Part shown: positions 42,906-51,331 of the stretch, piece by piece
How the letters are laid out: the number at the start of each line of letters is the position of its first letter
Position numbering within the stretch: position 1 is the first letter of the stretch
NCBI GenBank assembly: GCA_937915455.1
Contig: CALDNN010000050.1
Location: 1-57,739, forward strand
Source: Pelethousia sp002409725
GTDB lineage: Bacteria > Bacillota > Clostridia > Christensenellales > CAG-138
Length of the DNA stretch: 57,739 bases
Reading direction: 5' to 3'
Notes under the pieces: model-generated
What the model was told of the DNA's origin: nothing
Database searches by the model: none
The model's input: the letters and a program-made list of their open reading frames with translations, nothing else
Program-made: the position numbers and the translations under genes

Positions 42906-44762
42906 CTAGGCCGCTGGTTTGACGTAATTTTTCAAATAATTCAGGTCGACCCCGTAAATCAGGCCGCCCCGGGTGCCTACCACCGCCATGTTGTTATACA
43001 CGGCCGGCGAGGCCTCAATATTGCTGCCCAGGCTCATCTCGTTGATGATCGTGCCGGTCTGCCCGTCGATCAGGTGGATATAGCCGGACTTGTTGCACTG
43101 GATGAGGTAGCCCTTGCCATTGGCGTCATAGACCGCCACCGGGGAGGACCAGGGATAACCCGCGAAATCGCATTCCCATTTCACGCTCAGATCCGCCGTG
43201 TTGAAGGCCACCAGCTTGCCCTTCATGCCCTCCGTCATAGCGATGGGCACGAAGATCAGGCCCTCGAGGTCGTTTTTGCCCAGGGCCAGGGTGCCCTGCA
43301 CGCCGCCGGAAACCTGGCTGGGCTCGGCGATCGTTTGGCAATGGTAATCCTCGTTTTTGGCCACGATCTGGCCGGTCACAGCGTCGATCTTCCAGATGGG
43401 GATCAGTGCCGTGCTGTTGGCGCCGGCCCGCCAGCCTGGGTGGAAGGAGGTGGAGGTATAGACATACGGGTGCTGATCCGGCCCCTCGAGGGAAAGCACG
43501 GGCGTACAGTTGGTGTCGTCTAAAGTATCCTGCACCCAGACGGCCTTGAGGGTGTTCAGATCGAGGCAGATCATATGGCCGCCGTTATCCGTAAAGATGG
43601 CGTGCCCGCGCCAGATGATGACGCTGTCCTCTACGCCCAGCCACCAGCCCTCGGAGCCATCCTTGGTTGCGGTGGAATTGCTGCGCGTGCCCTTGTAGCG
43701 CCACTTCACCGTTTCCGGTGCGATGGAGATCGAACCCGCGCTTTGGTCATACTGGGTGTTGAGCTTGATGGTATAGAGGATGCCCGATTCACCGGGATAT
43801 ATAAGGGTATCGGTCTCGGCATCCACAAGGGCGGAGCTGTCGAAATAGGAGAGGCCCCGCAGGGAGAAGCCGTCCCCCGCGCCAAATTCATAGAGGATCT
43901 TTCCGTCGATCAGGCTGATGATGAAGGCCCGGCTGCTACCCTTGCCGCCCGTGGGGCTGTCGTCCCCGCTGCCTACATACATAAGCGGATAGCCGCGCGG
44001 ATCGAGCGCGCCCGCGCCCTTGAAGGGATAGCCCATGTTGATGGCGTCACGGGTCTTCTCGCCCGTATATAGATTGAGGAAGTAAATATGCCCATCCATG
44101 GTGGCGTAGATGACCTCTACGAGATCGGGGTCGTTCTTGGCCTTCTCGTATAGATTCATGATGCGCTTGGTCTCCTGCGGCCACTTGACGATTAAGGGCT
44201 GGCCCGTCCAGCCGCAGCCCGTCCAGCTGCCCTCGCCATACATCTTGCTCAGGCTCCCTACGGAGAAAGTCCAGGGCTCGCTGGCCGTGCCTGTGAAATC
44301 CACTGTGCCGTAGGCCGCGCTGTCGCGGAAGTTGTTGCCGCGGAAGCCTATCACGCCTGGGAGCTCGGTGTATTTATCCCCTTGGTAAAAATCGATGGGT
44401 TCGGCCCGCGTATAGCCCGTCGTTTGCGCGCCGCCCGCCTCGATGGCCTCCTCCAGCCCAAAATCGCCGGGGGTTGTGCCGGAAATGGCGCCGGGGCTAA
44501 AACTGGGCACAGGCGTGGGCGTAGGCTCCGGTGTTTGTGTGGGCACGGGGGTCGGTGTTTCCTTATTAAAGAGGCTGCTGATAAAGCCCGGCTTATCCCC
44601 TTCGTCTCCCTCGCCCTCCGACCTATCTGCAGTGCAGCTCTTGATGAGCAGCACGGCCATGGCGATAACCGCGATGAGTAGCACCAGCAGCAGGAACACC
44701 CTGCCGTAATTAATCCGCACCCTGCGGCGGCGCCTTCTCTTCTTACCCGTTTGTGAACCCAT
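42906..44762 (-). CDS. PQQ-like beta-propeller membrane-anchored protein
   Basis: A 618-residue protein. A basic N-terminus (GKKRRRRRRVRINYGR) and one membrane helix (about residues 23-44) are followed by a Thr/Pro-rich linker (about 70-92) and an extracytoplasmic beta-propeller of PQQ-like repeats, for example YATMDGHIYFLNLYTGE and NKSGYIHLIDGQTGT, with GTRGGLIYGVD at the end. Such repeats mostly mediate protein interactions and do not imply bound PQQ. The ligand is unknown. A promoter lies about 45 bases upstream. It leads the propeller-hflX-kinase unit. Confidence 0.82.
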   Translation of the reverse strand: MGSQTGKKRRRRRRVRINYGRVFLLLVLLIAVIAMAVLLIKSCTADRSEGEGDEGDKPGFISSLFNKETPTPVPTQTPEPTPTPVPSFSPGAISGTTPGDFGLEEAIEAGGAQTTGYTRAEPIDFYQGDKYTELPGVIGFRGNNFRDSAAYGTVDFTGTASEPWTFSVGSLSKMYGEGSWTGCGWTGQPLIVKWPQETKRIMNLYEKAKNDPDLVEVIYATMDGHIYFLNLYTGEKTRDAINMGYPFKGAGALDPRGYPLMYVGSGDDSPTGGKGSSRAFIISLIDGKILYEFGAGDGFSLRGLSYFDSSALVDAETDTLIYPGESGILYTIKLNTQYDQSAGSISIAPETVKWRYKGTRSNSTATKDGSEGWWLGVEDSVIIWRGHAIFTDNGGHMICLDLNTLKAVWVQDTLDDTNCTPVLSLEGPDQHPYVYTSTSFHPGWRAGANSTALIPIWKIDAVTGQIVAKNEDYHCQTIAEPSQVSGGVQGTLALGKNDLEGLIFVPIAMTEGMKGKLVAFNTADLSVKWECDFAGYPWSSPVAVYDANGKGYLIQCNKSGYIHLIDGQTGTIINEMSLGSNIEASPAVYNNMAVVGTRGGLIYGVDLNYLKNYVKPAA

Positions 44763-44806
44763 TTCCTTACCTCGTTGCTTGCTGTCGAATTTTCATTACC
44801 TGTTAA

Positions 44807-44835
44807 ATTATACCCTAACCGCGCCCATACGACAA
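44807..44835 (-). promoter_or_regulatory. Promoter of the propeller-hflX-kinase unit
   Basis: On the minus strand: TTGTCG, 17 bases, TATAAT. The start point near 44800 gives a leader of about 38 bases. Confidence 0.65.
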
Positions 44836-44880
44836 GCGCGGCGGGCCAATGGGCCATGAACAATGTGTAAACGCGGCAAA

Positions 44881-44901
44881 GAACCCCCGCATACGCAGGG
44901 G
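44881..44901 (-). terminator. Terminator after the small membrane protein gene
   Basis: On the minus strand CCCCTGC pairs with GCGGGGG (one G-U, 4-base loop), followed by TTCTTTG. It lies about 70 bases after the stop of the 44973-45188 gene and should separate that gene from the propeller operon. Confidence 0.5.
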
Positions 44902-44972
44902 CCCTTTGCATGGCGCTTATTCAATTATTATGTTTATCCCGTGGGAAGGGGATACGAAAAAAGGGATAGGCG

Positions 44973-45188
44973 CTAGGCCGCCCGAGAGCCGGCGTCCTCC
45001 ATGGTGGAAACATAGAGCGTTTGCTTGCGGTGCTGCACCTGGCCGGTGGCCTGCCGCCGGGCCTGGCGGCGCGCGGCCTGGGCTTTACGGCGCTTGGCCT
45101 CGGCGGCCTCCTTAAGGGAAAACGCGCCCAGCAGCCCCAGAATGATGCCGGGGAGCATGAAGGTAAAGAACAGGCCGAAATAATTCAT
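44973..45188 (-). CDS. Small single-pass membrane protein, unknown
   Basis: A 71-residue protein. The N-terminal helix (MNYFGLFFTFMLPGIILGLLG) is followed by a highly basic stretch rich in Arg, Lys, Ala and Gln (about residues 25-58) and a short acidic tail. AGGAGG six bases before the ATG at 45188 fixes the start. It has a perfect-consensus promoter with a palindrome in its spacer and lies divergent to an S24-family repressor, so it is a likely target of that repressor. I do not recognise the family. Confidence 0.7.
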   Translation of the reverse strand: MNYFGLFFTFMLPGIILGLLGAFSLKEAAEAKRRKAQAARRQARRQATGQVQHRKQTLYVSTMEDAGSRAA

Positions 45189-45217
45189 AGGGTACCTCCT
45201 ATTGCAAGGATCCGAAA

Positions 45218-45234
45218 TGGAAACTTTGTTTCCA
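45218..45234 (-). promoter_or_regulatory. Leader palindrome of the small membrane protein gene
   Basis: TGGAAAC and GTTTCCA flank a 3-base loop, a perfect 17-base hairpin or palindrome. It lies in the leader between the promoter and the ribosome site and could be a second operator or an RNA hairpin. Confidence 0.5.
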
Positions 45235-45273
45235 GATGGGATCGTAAAGGCTCCTTCTCTTGTTTGTACTGCC

Positions 45274-45302
45274 ATTATAATATCTTATTAAGATACTGTC
45301 AA
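45274..45302 (-). promoter_or_regulatory. Consensus promoter with palindromic operator in the spacer
   Basis: On the minus strand: TTGACA (45297-45302), 17 bases, TATAAT (45274-45279), an exact sigma-70-type consensus. The spacer contains TATCTTATTAAGATA (45281-45295), a perfect 7+1+7 palindrome. A protein bound there would block RNA polymerase. The divergent repressor gene at 45410 is the obvious candidate. Confidence 0.8.
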
Positions 45303-45345
45303 TCCCATTTTGGGTACTTTTCTGGCTTTTTTATAAAAATTCTCC

Positions 45346-45374
45346 TTGTGTTTGATTTCCAGGTAGGATACAAT
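45346..45374 (+). promoter_or_regulatory. Promoter of the S24 repressor gene
   Basis: TTGTGT at 45346-45351, a 17-base spacer and TACAAT at 45369-45374. Start point near 45381, about 29 bases before the ATG, with AGGAGG as the ribosome site. Confidence 0.65.
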
Positions 45375-45409
45375 AGAAAAAACGCGTCAAGCTGCTTTCA
45401 GGAGGGTTC

Positions 45410-46045
45410 ATGAACCGCTTAAAAGAACTACGCCAGGCCAGGGGCTTCACCCAGGAGGATGTTGCCCGGGCCGTGGGCCTGCAAAAGGCCGCCATCTGCA
45501 AATATGAGACCGGCCGCGTTTCCATCCCGCCGGATACGCTCATGGTGCTCTGTGATATGTTCGGCGTTTCCGCCGATCACATGCTCTGCCGCCAGGCGCC
45601 CGTAACGTCGCTGCATAAAACCCCGGCCACCCTGAGCGGCTTCTTCCACCCCACGCAGGAAGAGGTCGTAGGCGTGCCCCTCTTGGGCCGGGTACACGCG
45701 GGCCTGCCGATGCTGGCGGAAGAAAACATCAGCGAATATATTCCCCTGCCCGCGGCGGAGGTGCGCGCGGGTGAATATTTCTATATGGAAGTCGAGGGGG
45801 ATTGTATGGTGGGCGCCTGCATTCCCGAGGGCGCGCTGGTGCTGGTGCGCCAGCAGAGCCGGGTGGAGAACGGGCAGATCGCCGTCATCCGCCTGGAAGA
45901 CGAGGTGCTCCTGCGCAAAGTTAAGTGGATCAATAGCCAGCTGGTACTGATCCCGGCCAATACCCGCTACGAGCCCATCATTGTGGCCGGGGGGGATGTG
46001 CAGATCATCGGCCGGGTGGTAGAAGTTCGTATCCGGGGCATATGA
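45410..46045 (+). CDS. XRE-type repressor with degenerate S24 (LexA-like) domain
   Basis: A 211-residue regulator. The N-terminal HTH is residues 1-57 (LKELRQARGFTQEDVARAVG, then ICKYETGRVSIP). The C-terminal S24 domain has the usual cleavage dipeptide A97-G98 in GRVHAGLP. In LexA the catalytic Ser lies 35 residues later and the Lys 37 after that; here those positions are Cys132 (EGDCMVG) and Arg169 (VLLRKV, with Lys170 beside it). It is divergent from the small membrane protein gene, whose promoter holds a palindrome. Either an uncleavable repressor or one with altered self-cleavage chemistry. Confidence 0.85.
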   Translation: MNRLKELRQARGFTQEDVARAVGLQKAAICKYETGRVSIPPDTLMVLCDMFGVSADHMLCRQAPVTSLHKTPATLSGFFHPTQEEVVGVPLLGRVHAGLPMLAEENISEYIPLPAAEVRAGEYFYMEVEGDCMVGACIPEGALVLVRQQSRVENGQIAVIRLEDEVLLRKVKWINSQLVLIPANTRYEPIIVAGGDVQIIGRVVEVRIRGI

Positions 46046-46060
46046 TAAATTCTTCCTATA

Positions 46061-46069
46061 TGCTATACT
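46061..46069 (+). promoter_or_regulatory. Extended -10 promoter of the DUF362 gene
   Basis: TGCTATACT at 46061-46069 is an extended -10 (TGn before TATACT). The -35 region (TATGAT, 17 bases upstream) is poor. Start point near 46076, about 27 bases before the ATG. Confidence 0.5.
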
Positions 46070-46102
46070 GCTATTATCAATCTAAGTGACAGAGGATGGA
46101 TT

Positions 46103-47188
46103 ATGAGCAAAGTTTTATTTGCCCCCATGGGGTTCACCCGCTACGAGGTCGACCAAACCCTCCCTGCCCGTTTTGAGCGGCTGCTGGCCAAAAGCGAGAT
46201 CGCAGATATGGTGGGCGGCAAAACGGTAGCTATCAAAATGCATGTGGGCGACCGCATGACTTATTCGACGATCCCACCGGTTTTCCTGCGCAGCCTGGTG
46301 AGCTTTGTCAAAGAGCACGGCGGCGATTGCTTCATTTGTGATCACGGCGTGGCCCAGCGCCAGCCACAGAACCGGGGCTATACCGAGGCCATCCTCGGCT
46401 GCCCTGTGCTGGATGATTGCGGCCACCTGCAAAAATACTATTATACAAAAGAAGTGAATTTCCGCTCCTTCAAACATGTGGATATCGCGGGTTACATCCA
46501 CGACGCGGATGTGCTGATCGATTTTTCGCACGTCAAGGGCCACGGGGCCTGCGGCTATGGCGGGGCCTGCAAAAACATCGCTATGGGCTGCGTCACCACC
46601 CGCACCCGCCAGGAGCAGCATTCGCTCGAGGGCGGCCTCGAATGGGACGGAAGCGCCTGCATCCATTGCAACGCCTGCGTGGAAGGCTGCAACCACAATG
46701 CCAACGGCTTCAGCGATGCGGGCGAATATTGGGTGGATTACCACAACTGCACTCTCTGCCGCCATTGCCTCAAGGTATGCCCCACGGGCGCGATTTCCGC
46801 TACCGATCATAATTACGAAGATTTCCAGCAGGGCCTTGCCCTCTGCACCAAAACGGTGCTGGATACCTTCGCCCCAGGCAGCGTTTATTACCTAAATCTG
46901 CTCACCCAGATCACCATTCTCTGCGATTGCTGGGGCCTCACCACCCCGGGCCTGGTACCGGATATCGGCCTCATGGGCTCCACGGATATAGCGTCCATCG
47001 AGCAGGCCTCGCTGGACGCCATCAAGGTAGAGAACCTGATCCCCGCCGGCCTGCCCGAGGGCTTTCCCCTGGGCGACCATGGCCACCTGTTTGAGCGCAT
47101 CCACGGCAAGGATCCCTTCGTACAGATCGCTATGCTGGAAAAATATGGCCTGGGCAATAAAGCCTACGAGCTGGTCGAAGTAAAATAA
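46103..47188 (+). CDS. DUF362 domain 4Fe-4S protein
   Basis: A 361-residue cytoplasmic protein. Residues 1-180 are the DUF362 domain (VAIKMHVGDRMTYSTIPP; DVLIDFSHVKGHGACGYGGAC). Two 4Fe-4S ferredoxin motifs follow, CIHCNACVEGC and CTLCRHCLKVCPTG; the first has Asn after the last Cys instead of the usual Pro. The C-terminal 110 residues carry more cysteines. Family members are electron-transfer proteins of unknown partner. GAGG precedes the ATG. Confidence 0.88.
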   Translation: MSKVLFAPMGFTRYEVDQTLPARFERLLAKSEIADMVGGKTVAIKMHVGDRMTYSTIPPVFLRSLVSFVKEHGGDCFICDHGVAQRQPQNRGYTEAILGCPVLDDCGHLQKYYYTKEVNFRSFKHVDIAGYIHDADVLIDFSHVKGHGACGYGGACKNIAMGCVTTRTRQEQHSLEGGLEWDGSACIHCNACVEGCNHNANGFSDAGEYWVDYHNCTLCRHCLKVCPTGAISATDHNYEDFQQGLALCTKTVLDTFAPGSVYYLNLLTQITILCDCWGLTTPGLVPDIGLMGSTDIASIEQASLDAIKVENLIPAGLPEGFPLGDHGHLFERIHGKDPFVQIAMLEKYGLGNKAYELVEVK

Positions 47189-47208
47189 GCAATTTTTATG
47201 GTACAAAA

Positions 47209-47236
47209 CTAAGGCCCCGCATGCGCGGGGCCTTAG
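47209..47236. terminator. Bidirectional terminator, DUF362 gene / iron alcohol dehydrogenase
   Basis: CTAAGGCCCCGC pairs perfectly with GCGGGGCCTTAG (12 bp, loop ATGC). CGGTTTTCT follows on the plus strand and TTTTGTACC on the minus strand. It lies between convergent genes and can serve both. Confidence 0.85.
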
Positions 47237-47258
47237 CGGTTTTCTCCTTAGCTGTTTT

Positions 47259-48434
47259 CTATAGAGCCAGCCTGTATATCTCCTCCATCTTCGCCTGGTC
47301 TATGGGAATCAAGTTGCGCAGGGTAACGGAGCCGTTCTGTGAGCAGCCCGCGGCCAGGGCGGGAATGTCGCTTTCATCAAAGCCCAATTCGCCAAGGCGC
47401 GTAGGCATGCCGATGGCGCGGAAGAACGCCTCCGTGCGGGCGATGCCCTCTGCGGCGGTACGTTCGGGATGGAAGAAATCCATCTCGCAACCCCATACCT
47501 TCACCGCGTAGCGGGTGAAGCGGGGCAGGTCATAGGCGCAGAGATATTTGATATAGGCTGGCCAGATCACGGCTAGGCCAGCGCCGTGGGCCACCTCGGT
47601 TTTCATGGCGCTCAATTCATGCTCCAGCTTGTGCGCGGCCATGAAATAGGCGCGGCCCGTACTCATCAGGCCGTTGTGGGAGAGCATGCCCGCCCACATC
47701 AGGGTAGCGCGGGCCTCGTAATCCTGCGGATCCTCGATGGCCTTGCGCCCGGCGGCGATGACGGCGCGCAGCAGCGCCTCGGCCATTCCGTCCAGCAGTT
47801 CGTTTTCCCCATTGAGGGAGATATAGCGCTCCGCCGTGTGCATCATGATATCCGTAATACCTGCAGCGGTTTGGTAAGGCGGCAGGGTACAGGTCAGCGC
47901 CGGGTTGAGAATGGCGAAGCGCGGGCGGTTAAGTGGGGAGGGCATACCGACCTTGCGGCCCAGCTGCTCGTTGGTGAGTACGGCGGAATCGCTACCCTCG
48001 CTCCCCGTGGCGGCAATGGTCAATATCACGCCCACGGGCAGGGCCGCTTTGGGTTCCGCCTCATTGACGAGCAAGTCCCAGGGATCCGCATCCGAAGCGA
48101 AGGCCATGGCGGCCATCTTGGCAGAGTCGATCACGCTGCCGCCGCCCACGGCCAGGACATAATCCACGCCATTCTCGCGGATAAAATCCACGGTTTTGCG
48201 GCAAAATTCCACATCCGGGTTGGGCTTAACCCCGCCCAATTCCACATAATCTACCCCGGCCTCCCGCAGGGCCTTGGTCACCTCGGCATGCAGGCCCGTG
48301 CGTAGGATGCTGCCGCCGCCATAATAAAAGAGAACTTTCTTAGCCCCTTCCTCCCGCAGGATATCCCCCGCTTGCAGGTGGGTATCCTTGCCGAAGTAAT
48401 ACTTCGTAGGCGTGTGAAATACGAAATTATCCAC
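47259..48434 (-). CDS. Iron-containing alcohol dehydrogenase (butanol dehydrogenase-like)
   Basis: A 391-residue group III alcohol dehydrogenase of the YugJ/BdhA type. The NAD(P)-binding motif is VGGGSVIDSAKM. Likely metal ligands are the Asp in GITDIMMH, the His residues in AAHKLEHELSA, and the His in EVAHGAGLAVIWP. It reduces aldehydes to alcohols (such as butanal) or the reverse in fermentation. Length is normal. AAAGGAGT precedes the ATG. It does not seem part of the galactose operon, as it is separated by the EamA gene. Confidence 0.92.
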   Translation of the reverse strand: MDNFVFHTPTKYYFGKDTHLQAGDILREEGAKKVLFYYGGGSILRTGLHAEVTKALREAGVDYVELGGVKPNPDVEFCRKTVDFIRENGVDYVLAVGGGSVIDSAKMAAMAFASDADPWDLLVNEAEPKAALPVGVILTIAATGSEGSDSAVLTNEQLGRKVGMPSPLNRPRFAILNPALTCTLPPYQTAAGITDIMMHTAERYISLNGENELLDGMAEALLRAVIAAGRKAIEDPQDYEARATLMWAGMLSHNGLMSTGRAYFMAAHKLEHELSAMKTEVAHGAGLAVIWPAYIKYLCAYDLPRFTRYAVKVWGCEMDFFHPERTAAEGIARTEAFFRAIGMPTRLGELGFDESDIPALAAGCSQNGSVTLRNLIPIDQAKMEEIYRLAL

Positions 48435-48476
48435 CCAATACTCCTTTCCGCTCGTTACCGCCTCGCGTCTTAGTGT

Positions 48477-48905
48477 TTAGCTGTTGATGAAGACCAGCCC
48501 GGCCACGAACAGCAGCAGGCCGACGATTTGCTTATAGCCCAGGGCTTCTTTATAGAACAAAATGCCTACCACCAGCAGCACAGCCGCCACCGAGATGTTG
48601 CATACCAGCGAGCCGAGGCTGATCTTCCAGCCCGCCCGGTAAAGGTAGATGTTGCCGGCCTCCAGGCCCACGATCACCAGGCCCAGAAGGTAGCTAGCCC
48701 AATTCAAGTTTTTCAGATTGCGCAGGATATCCTGCTGGCCGCCGGATGTGGCCAGATACAGGCCCAGCGCAAAGGCTGCCCCCACCAGATAGGTCACCGT
48801 GAGGGAAAGAAAGGCGTTCACGGCCTCCGGCGTTTCCTTGGCGCTGATGTGATAGGCCACATTGCTCGCCACCACCAGCAGCACCGGCCAAAGGTAATTC
48901 CACAT
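48477..48905 (-). CDS. EamA/DMT superfamily half-transporter
   Basis: A 142-residue membrane protein with about five helices: a single EamA-type unit (VAYHISAKETPEAVNAFLSLT at the N-terminal side, then ISVAAVLLVVGILFYKEALGYKQIVGLLLFVAGLVFI). Full DMT permeases have two units, so it probably works as a homodimer. Substrate unknown. The ATG at 48905 with GAGGAG upstream was chosen over longer frames. A promoter (48990-49018) lies about 80 bases upstream. Confidence 0.82.
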   Translation of the reverse strand: MWNYLWPVLLVVASNVAYHISAKETPEAVNAFLSLTVTYLVGAAFALGLYLATSGGQQDILRNLKNLNWASYLLGLVIVGLEAGNIYLYRAGWKISLGSLVCNISVAAVLLVVGILFYKEALGYKQIVGLLLFVAGLVFINS

Positions 48906-48989
48906 GCTTGCTTCTCCTCTTCCAGCCAAAGGCCGCGCCTTTGGCACATCATGCATGGCGGCTTCCCGAAGGAGGCCGCGCACGATTCC

Positions 48990-49018
48990 AGTATACCATA
49001 TCCGCCTGATAATGGAAG
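48990..49018 (-). promoter_or_regulatory. Promoter of the EamA gene
   Basis: On the minus strand: TTCCAT, 17 bases, TATACT. The -10 is good and the -35 weak. It lies right after the galE stop, so the EamA gene may be read separately or by extension of the gal transcript. Confidence 0.45.
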
Positions 49019-49037
49019 CTTTCAGTGGGGAACAGCG

Positions 49038-50036
49038 TTACGCCCCGTAGCCCTTTGGGTGATTTTTATGCCAATTCCAGGCCGTGGAGATGATGGTGGA
49101 GAGTTCGCAGCGCGAGGGCTTCCAGCCAAGCACGGCCCGGGCCTTTTGGCTAGAGGCGACCAGCTGGGCCGGATCGCCCGGCCGCCTGGGCACGGTCTTG
49201 GCGGGAATGGGCGCTGCAACCACCGCTTCCGCAGCGGCGATGACCTCCTTTACCGTAAAGCCCACGCCATTGCCCAGGTTAAAAACATCGCTCGCTCCCC
49301 CGGCAAAAAGATAATCCATGGCTAGGAGGTGCGCCTCTGCCAGGTCCATTACGTGGATGTAGTCGCGCACGCAGGTGCCGTCCCGGGTGGGGTAATCCTC
49401 GCCGTATATGCTGATGTAGGGCCGTCTGCCGCCGGGCACCTGCAAAATCAGGGGGATGAGGTGGGATTCCGGCTCGTGCGCCTCGCCGATAGAGCCGCTC
49501 TCATGTGCGCCGCATGCGTTAAAATAGCGTAGGGAAACGTAGTTCAATCCATATGCCCCCGCGCACCAGCGCATCATCTGCTCCATGGCCAGCTTGGTGG
49601 CCCCATAGGCGCTGGTCGGCTCTGTGGGATCGCTCTCGAGGATGGGGATATTGCGCGGTTCGCCATAGGTAGCGGCCGTGGAGGAAAAGACGATGTTCTT
49701 CACCCCATGCGCCAGCATAGCGGAAAGCAACACCCGCGTGCCGTTCACGTTGTTGTCGTAATAATCGAGGGGCTTTTCCATACTCTGGCCCACCTGCGAA
49801 TAGGCGGCGAAATGGATCACCCCGTCGATATGTTCCTTGTCGAACAAATCATCCAAAAAGGCCCGGTCGCGGATATCCCCCTGGTAAAACTTGGCAGCCG
49901 GGTCCACCGCCTGCTTAAAGCCTGTTTCGAGATCATCCGCCACGATCACCTCAGCACCGCTCCCGATCAGGGCCTTCACCGCGTGGGAGCCGATATAGCC
50001 CGCGCCACCGGGCACCAAAATGCGCTTATTCGCCAT
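49038..50036 (-). CDS. galE: UDP-glucose 4-epimerase
   Basis: A 332-residue GalE of the Leloir pathway, interconverting UDP-galactose and UDP-glucose. The NAD-binding motif is GGAGYIGSH near residue 10, the catalytic Ser/Thr lies in SSTAATYGEP, and YGATK is the YxxxK motif. Length is normal. It overlaps galK by 11 bases. No galT was seen beside it, so the uridylyltransferase must be elsewhere or outside the window. Confidence 0.95.
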   Translation of the reverse strand: MANKRILVPGGAGYIGSHAVKALIGSGAEVIVADDLETGFKQAVDPAAKFYQGDIRDRAFLDDLFDKEHIDGVIHFAAYSQVGQSMEKPLDYYDNNVNGTRVLLSAMLAHGVKNIVFSSTAATYGEPRNIPILESDPTEPTSAYGATKLAMEQMMRWCAGAYGLNYVSLRYFNACGAHESGSIGEAHEPESHLIPLILQVPGGRRPYISIYGEDYPTRDGTCVRDYIHVMDLAEAHLLAMDYLFAGGASDVFNLGNGVGFTVKEVIAAAEAVVAAPIPAKTVPRRPGDPAQLVASSQKARAVLGWKPSRCELSTIISTAWNWHKNHPKGYGA

Positions 50037-51324
50037 GTGCTTCTTCCTCCTTCAATAAATAACCGCCCACGGGCCGGATATGCAGCCGGCTGCAGCAGCC
50101 GGGGCCAAACGCCGCCCTCATCCCCTCTTCATACGCGGCGCAGAGTTCATGTGGTACCAGGGCCTGGATGGTGCCCGCAAAGCCGCCGCCCTGGATGCGC
50201 CAGGCGCCCCTGCCCGCGAGGATCTCTTCGCTCAGGGCCAGGGCCAGGGCTACGCTGCGCTCGTCGGCCTGCGGCGCGGGATAAATGTTTTGCAGCCTGT
50301 TCATGCTGGAAGCGCCGGAGGCCAGCATGATAGCCTTACAGGCCTCCACATCCCCCGCCTCCACGGCCCGGCCCAAGGCCATGGCCCGCTCATCCTCAGC
50401 AAAATAGTGCATGGCACGAAGGATGGCCCGGTCGAAGACCGTTCCCCGTAGGTTGCCCAATCGGGCGTAAAAATCCACTTTGTCCACCTCACGCAAAACG
50501 TCCTTGCCGAAAGCGGCGGCCACCGTACCCATTTCCTCCGGGATGGCCGCGTATTCGCCAGTGAGGTCCGCATGGCTACCGCCCGCGTTCACCACATAAA
50601 GGGCATGGCCCATGGCGTCAAAATCGCAGGCAATGCGCGCCACCCTGGGGCTGGCGGCATCCTCAAAATCCATGGCAGCGGCCCCGCCCACGGCAGAGGC
50701 CAGCTGATCCATCAGGCCGCAGGGCTTGCCGAAATAGCGGTTCTCCGCGTATTGGCCGGCCTGGGCGATGTACACGGGGGTCAGCGCGCCATTATTATAG
50801 AGGAAGTTGAAGATGCTGCCAATCAGCACCTCCATCGCAGCCGAGGAGGAAAGGCCGCTGCCGGCAGGCACATCGGAGCAGACATAGGCTTCAAAGCCCC
50901 CGATCGCGTGGCCTCGCTCATTCAGGCGCGCGGCCATGCCCCGCAGCAGGGCCGCCGTGGTACCTTCCTCAGCCTTTTTAGGGGCAAGCTCGCTCAGGCT
51001 TATTTCTGTGCGGCCATAGCCCCGGCTTTCCAAAAGAATGCGGCCATCCTGCCTGGGCGCTGCCGCGGCCAGCATATCCATAGTGACCGCCGCGGCTAGG
51101 ACATGGCCCCGCTGGTGATCCGTATGGTTGCCGCAAAGCTCCGTACGGCCCGGTGCGGAGATGAGGCAGGCCGGCGCATCTACGCCAAAGTTATCTTCAA
51201 AAGCGCGGAGGGCTTTTATATGCCGTGCCGCCTGGCCGCCGGCGGTGCCGCCGTAAAGCCATTGCCATTGATGATCGTAGGCCTCCCGCTGAATTTGTTT
51301 GATCCATTGCTTGGGCAGTTGCAT
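50026..51324 (-). CDS. galK: Galactokinase (GHMP family)
   Basis: A 432-residue GalK phosphorylating galactose. The galactokinase signature is APGRTELCGNHTDHQRG, the Clostridia form of GRVNLIGEHTDY; the ATP-binding GHMP motif is VPAGSGLSSSAAMEVL; and the third motif is QGGGFAGTIQAL. An N-terminal extension of about 50 residues precedes the signature. The ATG at 51324 has AGGAAGG upstream; a start 21 bases earlier is possible but lacks a site and would overlap malL. A much longer frame to 51555 overlaps malL and is not credible. Confidence 0.93.
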   Translation of the reverse strand: MQLPKQWIKQIQREAYDHQWQWLYGGTAGGQAARHIKALRAFEDNFGVDAPACLISAPGRTELCGNHTDHQRGHVLAAAVTMDMLAAAAPRQDGRILLESRGYGRTEISLSELAPKKAEEGTTAALLRGMAARLNERGHAIGGFEAYVCSDVPAGSGLSSSAAMEVLIGSIFNFLYNNGALTPVYIAQAGQYAENRYFGKPCGLMDQLASAVGGAAAMDFEDAASPRVARIACDFDAMGHALYVVNAGGSHADLTGEYAAIPEEMGTVAAAFGKDVLREVDKVDFYARLGNLRGTVFDRAILRAMHYFAEDERAMALGRAVEAGDVEACKAIMLASGASSMNRLQNIYPAPQADERSVALALALSEEILAGRGAWRIQGGGFAGTIQALVPHELCAAYEEGMRAAFGPGCCSRLHIRPVGGYLLKEEEAHGE

Positions 51325-51331
51325 GCTTGGT

